DNA from: Candidatus Lambdaproteobacteria bacterium
Lineage (GTDB): Bacteria > SAR324 > NAC60-12
DNA: 14,169 nt
Direction of reading: 5' to 3'
NCBI GenBank assembly: GCA_012964265.1
Contig: DTUH01000109.1
Span: forward strand, 1 to 14,169
Shown here one piece after another: positions 14,047-14,169 of the stretch (position 1 is the first letter of the stretch; the number at the start of each line of letters is the position of its first letter). The position numbers and the translations under genes were made by a program. The notes beneath the pieces were generated by a model. That model saw only the letters and a list, made by a program, of their open reading frames with translations. It ran no database searches and had not been told where the DNA came from.

Positions 14047-14144
14047 TAACACCGTGTCATTACGAGCGAAGCGAGAAATCTTGTATAAGCGACCACTCTA
14101 ATATCATTAAGATTTCTCGCTTCGCTCGTAATGACACGGTGTTA
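14047..14144. repeat. Perfect 36-bp inverted repeat with 26-nt spacer (MITE- or REP-like element)
   Basis: Arm 14047-14082 is the exact reverse complement of arm 14109-14144, over all 36 positions, around an AT-rich spacer at 14083-14108. The arm contains TCATTACGAGCGAAGCGAGA, itself with short inner symmetry (CGAGCGAAGCGAG). Similar GTCATTGCGAGCGAAGCGAAG repeats are dispersed between genes in various bacteria. No open frame lies inside. Perfect arms suggest recent origin or maintained pairing, unlike the degenerate element about 100 nt to the left. Confidence 0.8.
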
Positions 14145-14169
14145 TTACTTTTTGCGACAGGATTAAATT

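Larger units (their letters stand above)
13850..14169. other. Gene-free repeat-bearing tail of the window
   Basis: These 320 bases after hemC contain no credible coding sequence. They hold the degenerate inverted repeat (13869-13946), about 100 bases of AT-rich unique sequence (13947-14046), the perfect 36-bp inverted repeat (14047-14144) and 25 more bases. No tRNA or transposase was seen. Two short open frames (61 and 77 codons) overlap here but run straight through the repeats and lack ribosome-binding sites. Confidence 0.6.

Noticed and set aside
13809..14101. Short plus-strand open frames of 61 and 77 codons after hemC
   Set aside because: They run through inverted repeats, overlap hemC or one another, and have no ribosome-binding site or protein-like composition.
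14047..14144. The long inverted repeat as a Rho-independent terminator
   Set aside because: Arms of 36 bp with a 26-nt loop are far larger than an intrinsic terminator, and it lies about 200 nt from hemC; the following T-stretch (ttattactttt) is interrupted. A mobile palindromic unit fits better.
13850..14169. CRISPR array in the repeat-bearing tail
   Set aside because: There are only paired inverted arms of two different sequences, with no direct repeats at regular spacing and no cas genes.

Overview
The window looks like ordinary chromosomal DNA of a Gram-negative bacterium. The evidence is a FadL/PorV-like outer-membrane barrel protein, a lipoprotein signal peptidase, HslVU, and the C5 (glutamyl-tRNA) route to haem. 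That haem route argues against alphaproteobacteria. Base composition is moderate and somewhat AT-leaning. A deltaproteobacterial or SAR324-like lineage would fit, but this is a weak guess from gene content and no 16S or other marker is present.

Layout. Positions 1-3437 (+ strand) form a pyruvate-node group: the 3' end of a thiamine-diphosphate enzyme of the acetolactate synthase type, a dihydrolipoamide-dehydrogenase-fold flavoprotein that lacks both redox cysteines, and pyruvate kinase. This group converges, with only 24 nt between stop codons, on a long minus-strand series reading from about 11428 down to 3462: pgsA, hslV, hslU, a family-4 uracil-DNA glycosylase, hisS, lspA, an SH3-domain secreted protein, an M48 metallopeptidase and a FadL/PorV-like outer-membrane protein. 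The last five (hisS to the outer-membrane gene) are packed with gaps of 5-6 nt or overlaps of 29-38 nt and are probably one transcript. hslV and hslU are a second tight pair with their own candidate promoter. Divergent from pgsA, hemA and hemC (11570-13849, +) encode the first committed step and a later step of tetrapyrrole synthesis. The last 320 bases hold no gene but carry two inverted-repeat elements side by side.

Functionally, pyruvate kinase makes the pyruvate that an acetolactate synthase would consume. The lspA-SH3-M48-barrel run reads as an envelope biogenesis or quality-control set. HslVU is cytoplasmic protein quality control. No phage, transposase, CRISPR array, tRNA or rRNA is visible. 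The observation most worth following is the cysteine-less dihydrolipoamide-dehydrogenase homologue next to the acetolactate-synthase-like gene; the next is the perfect 36-bp inverted repeat at the right edge.
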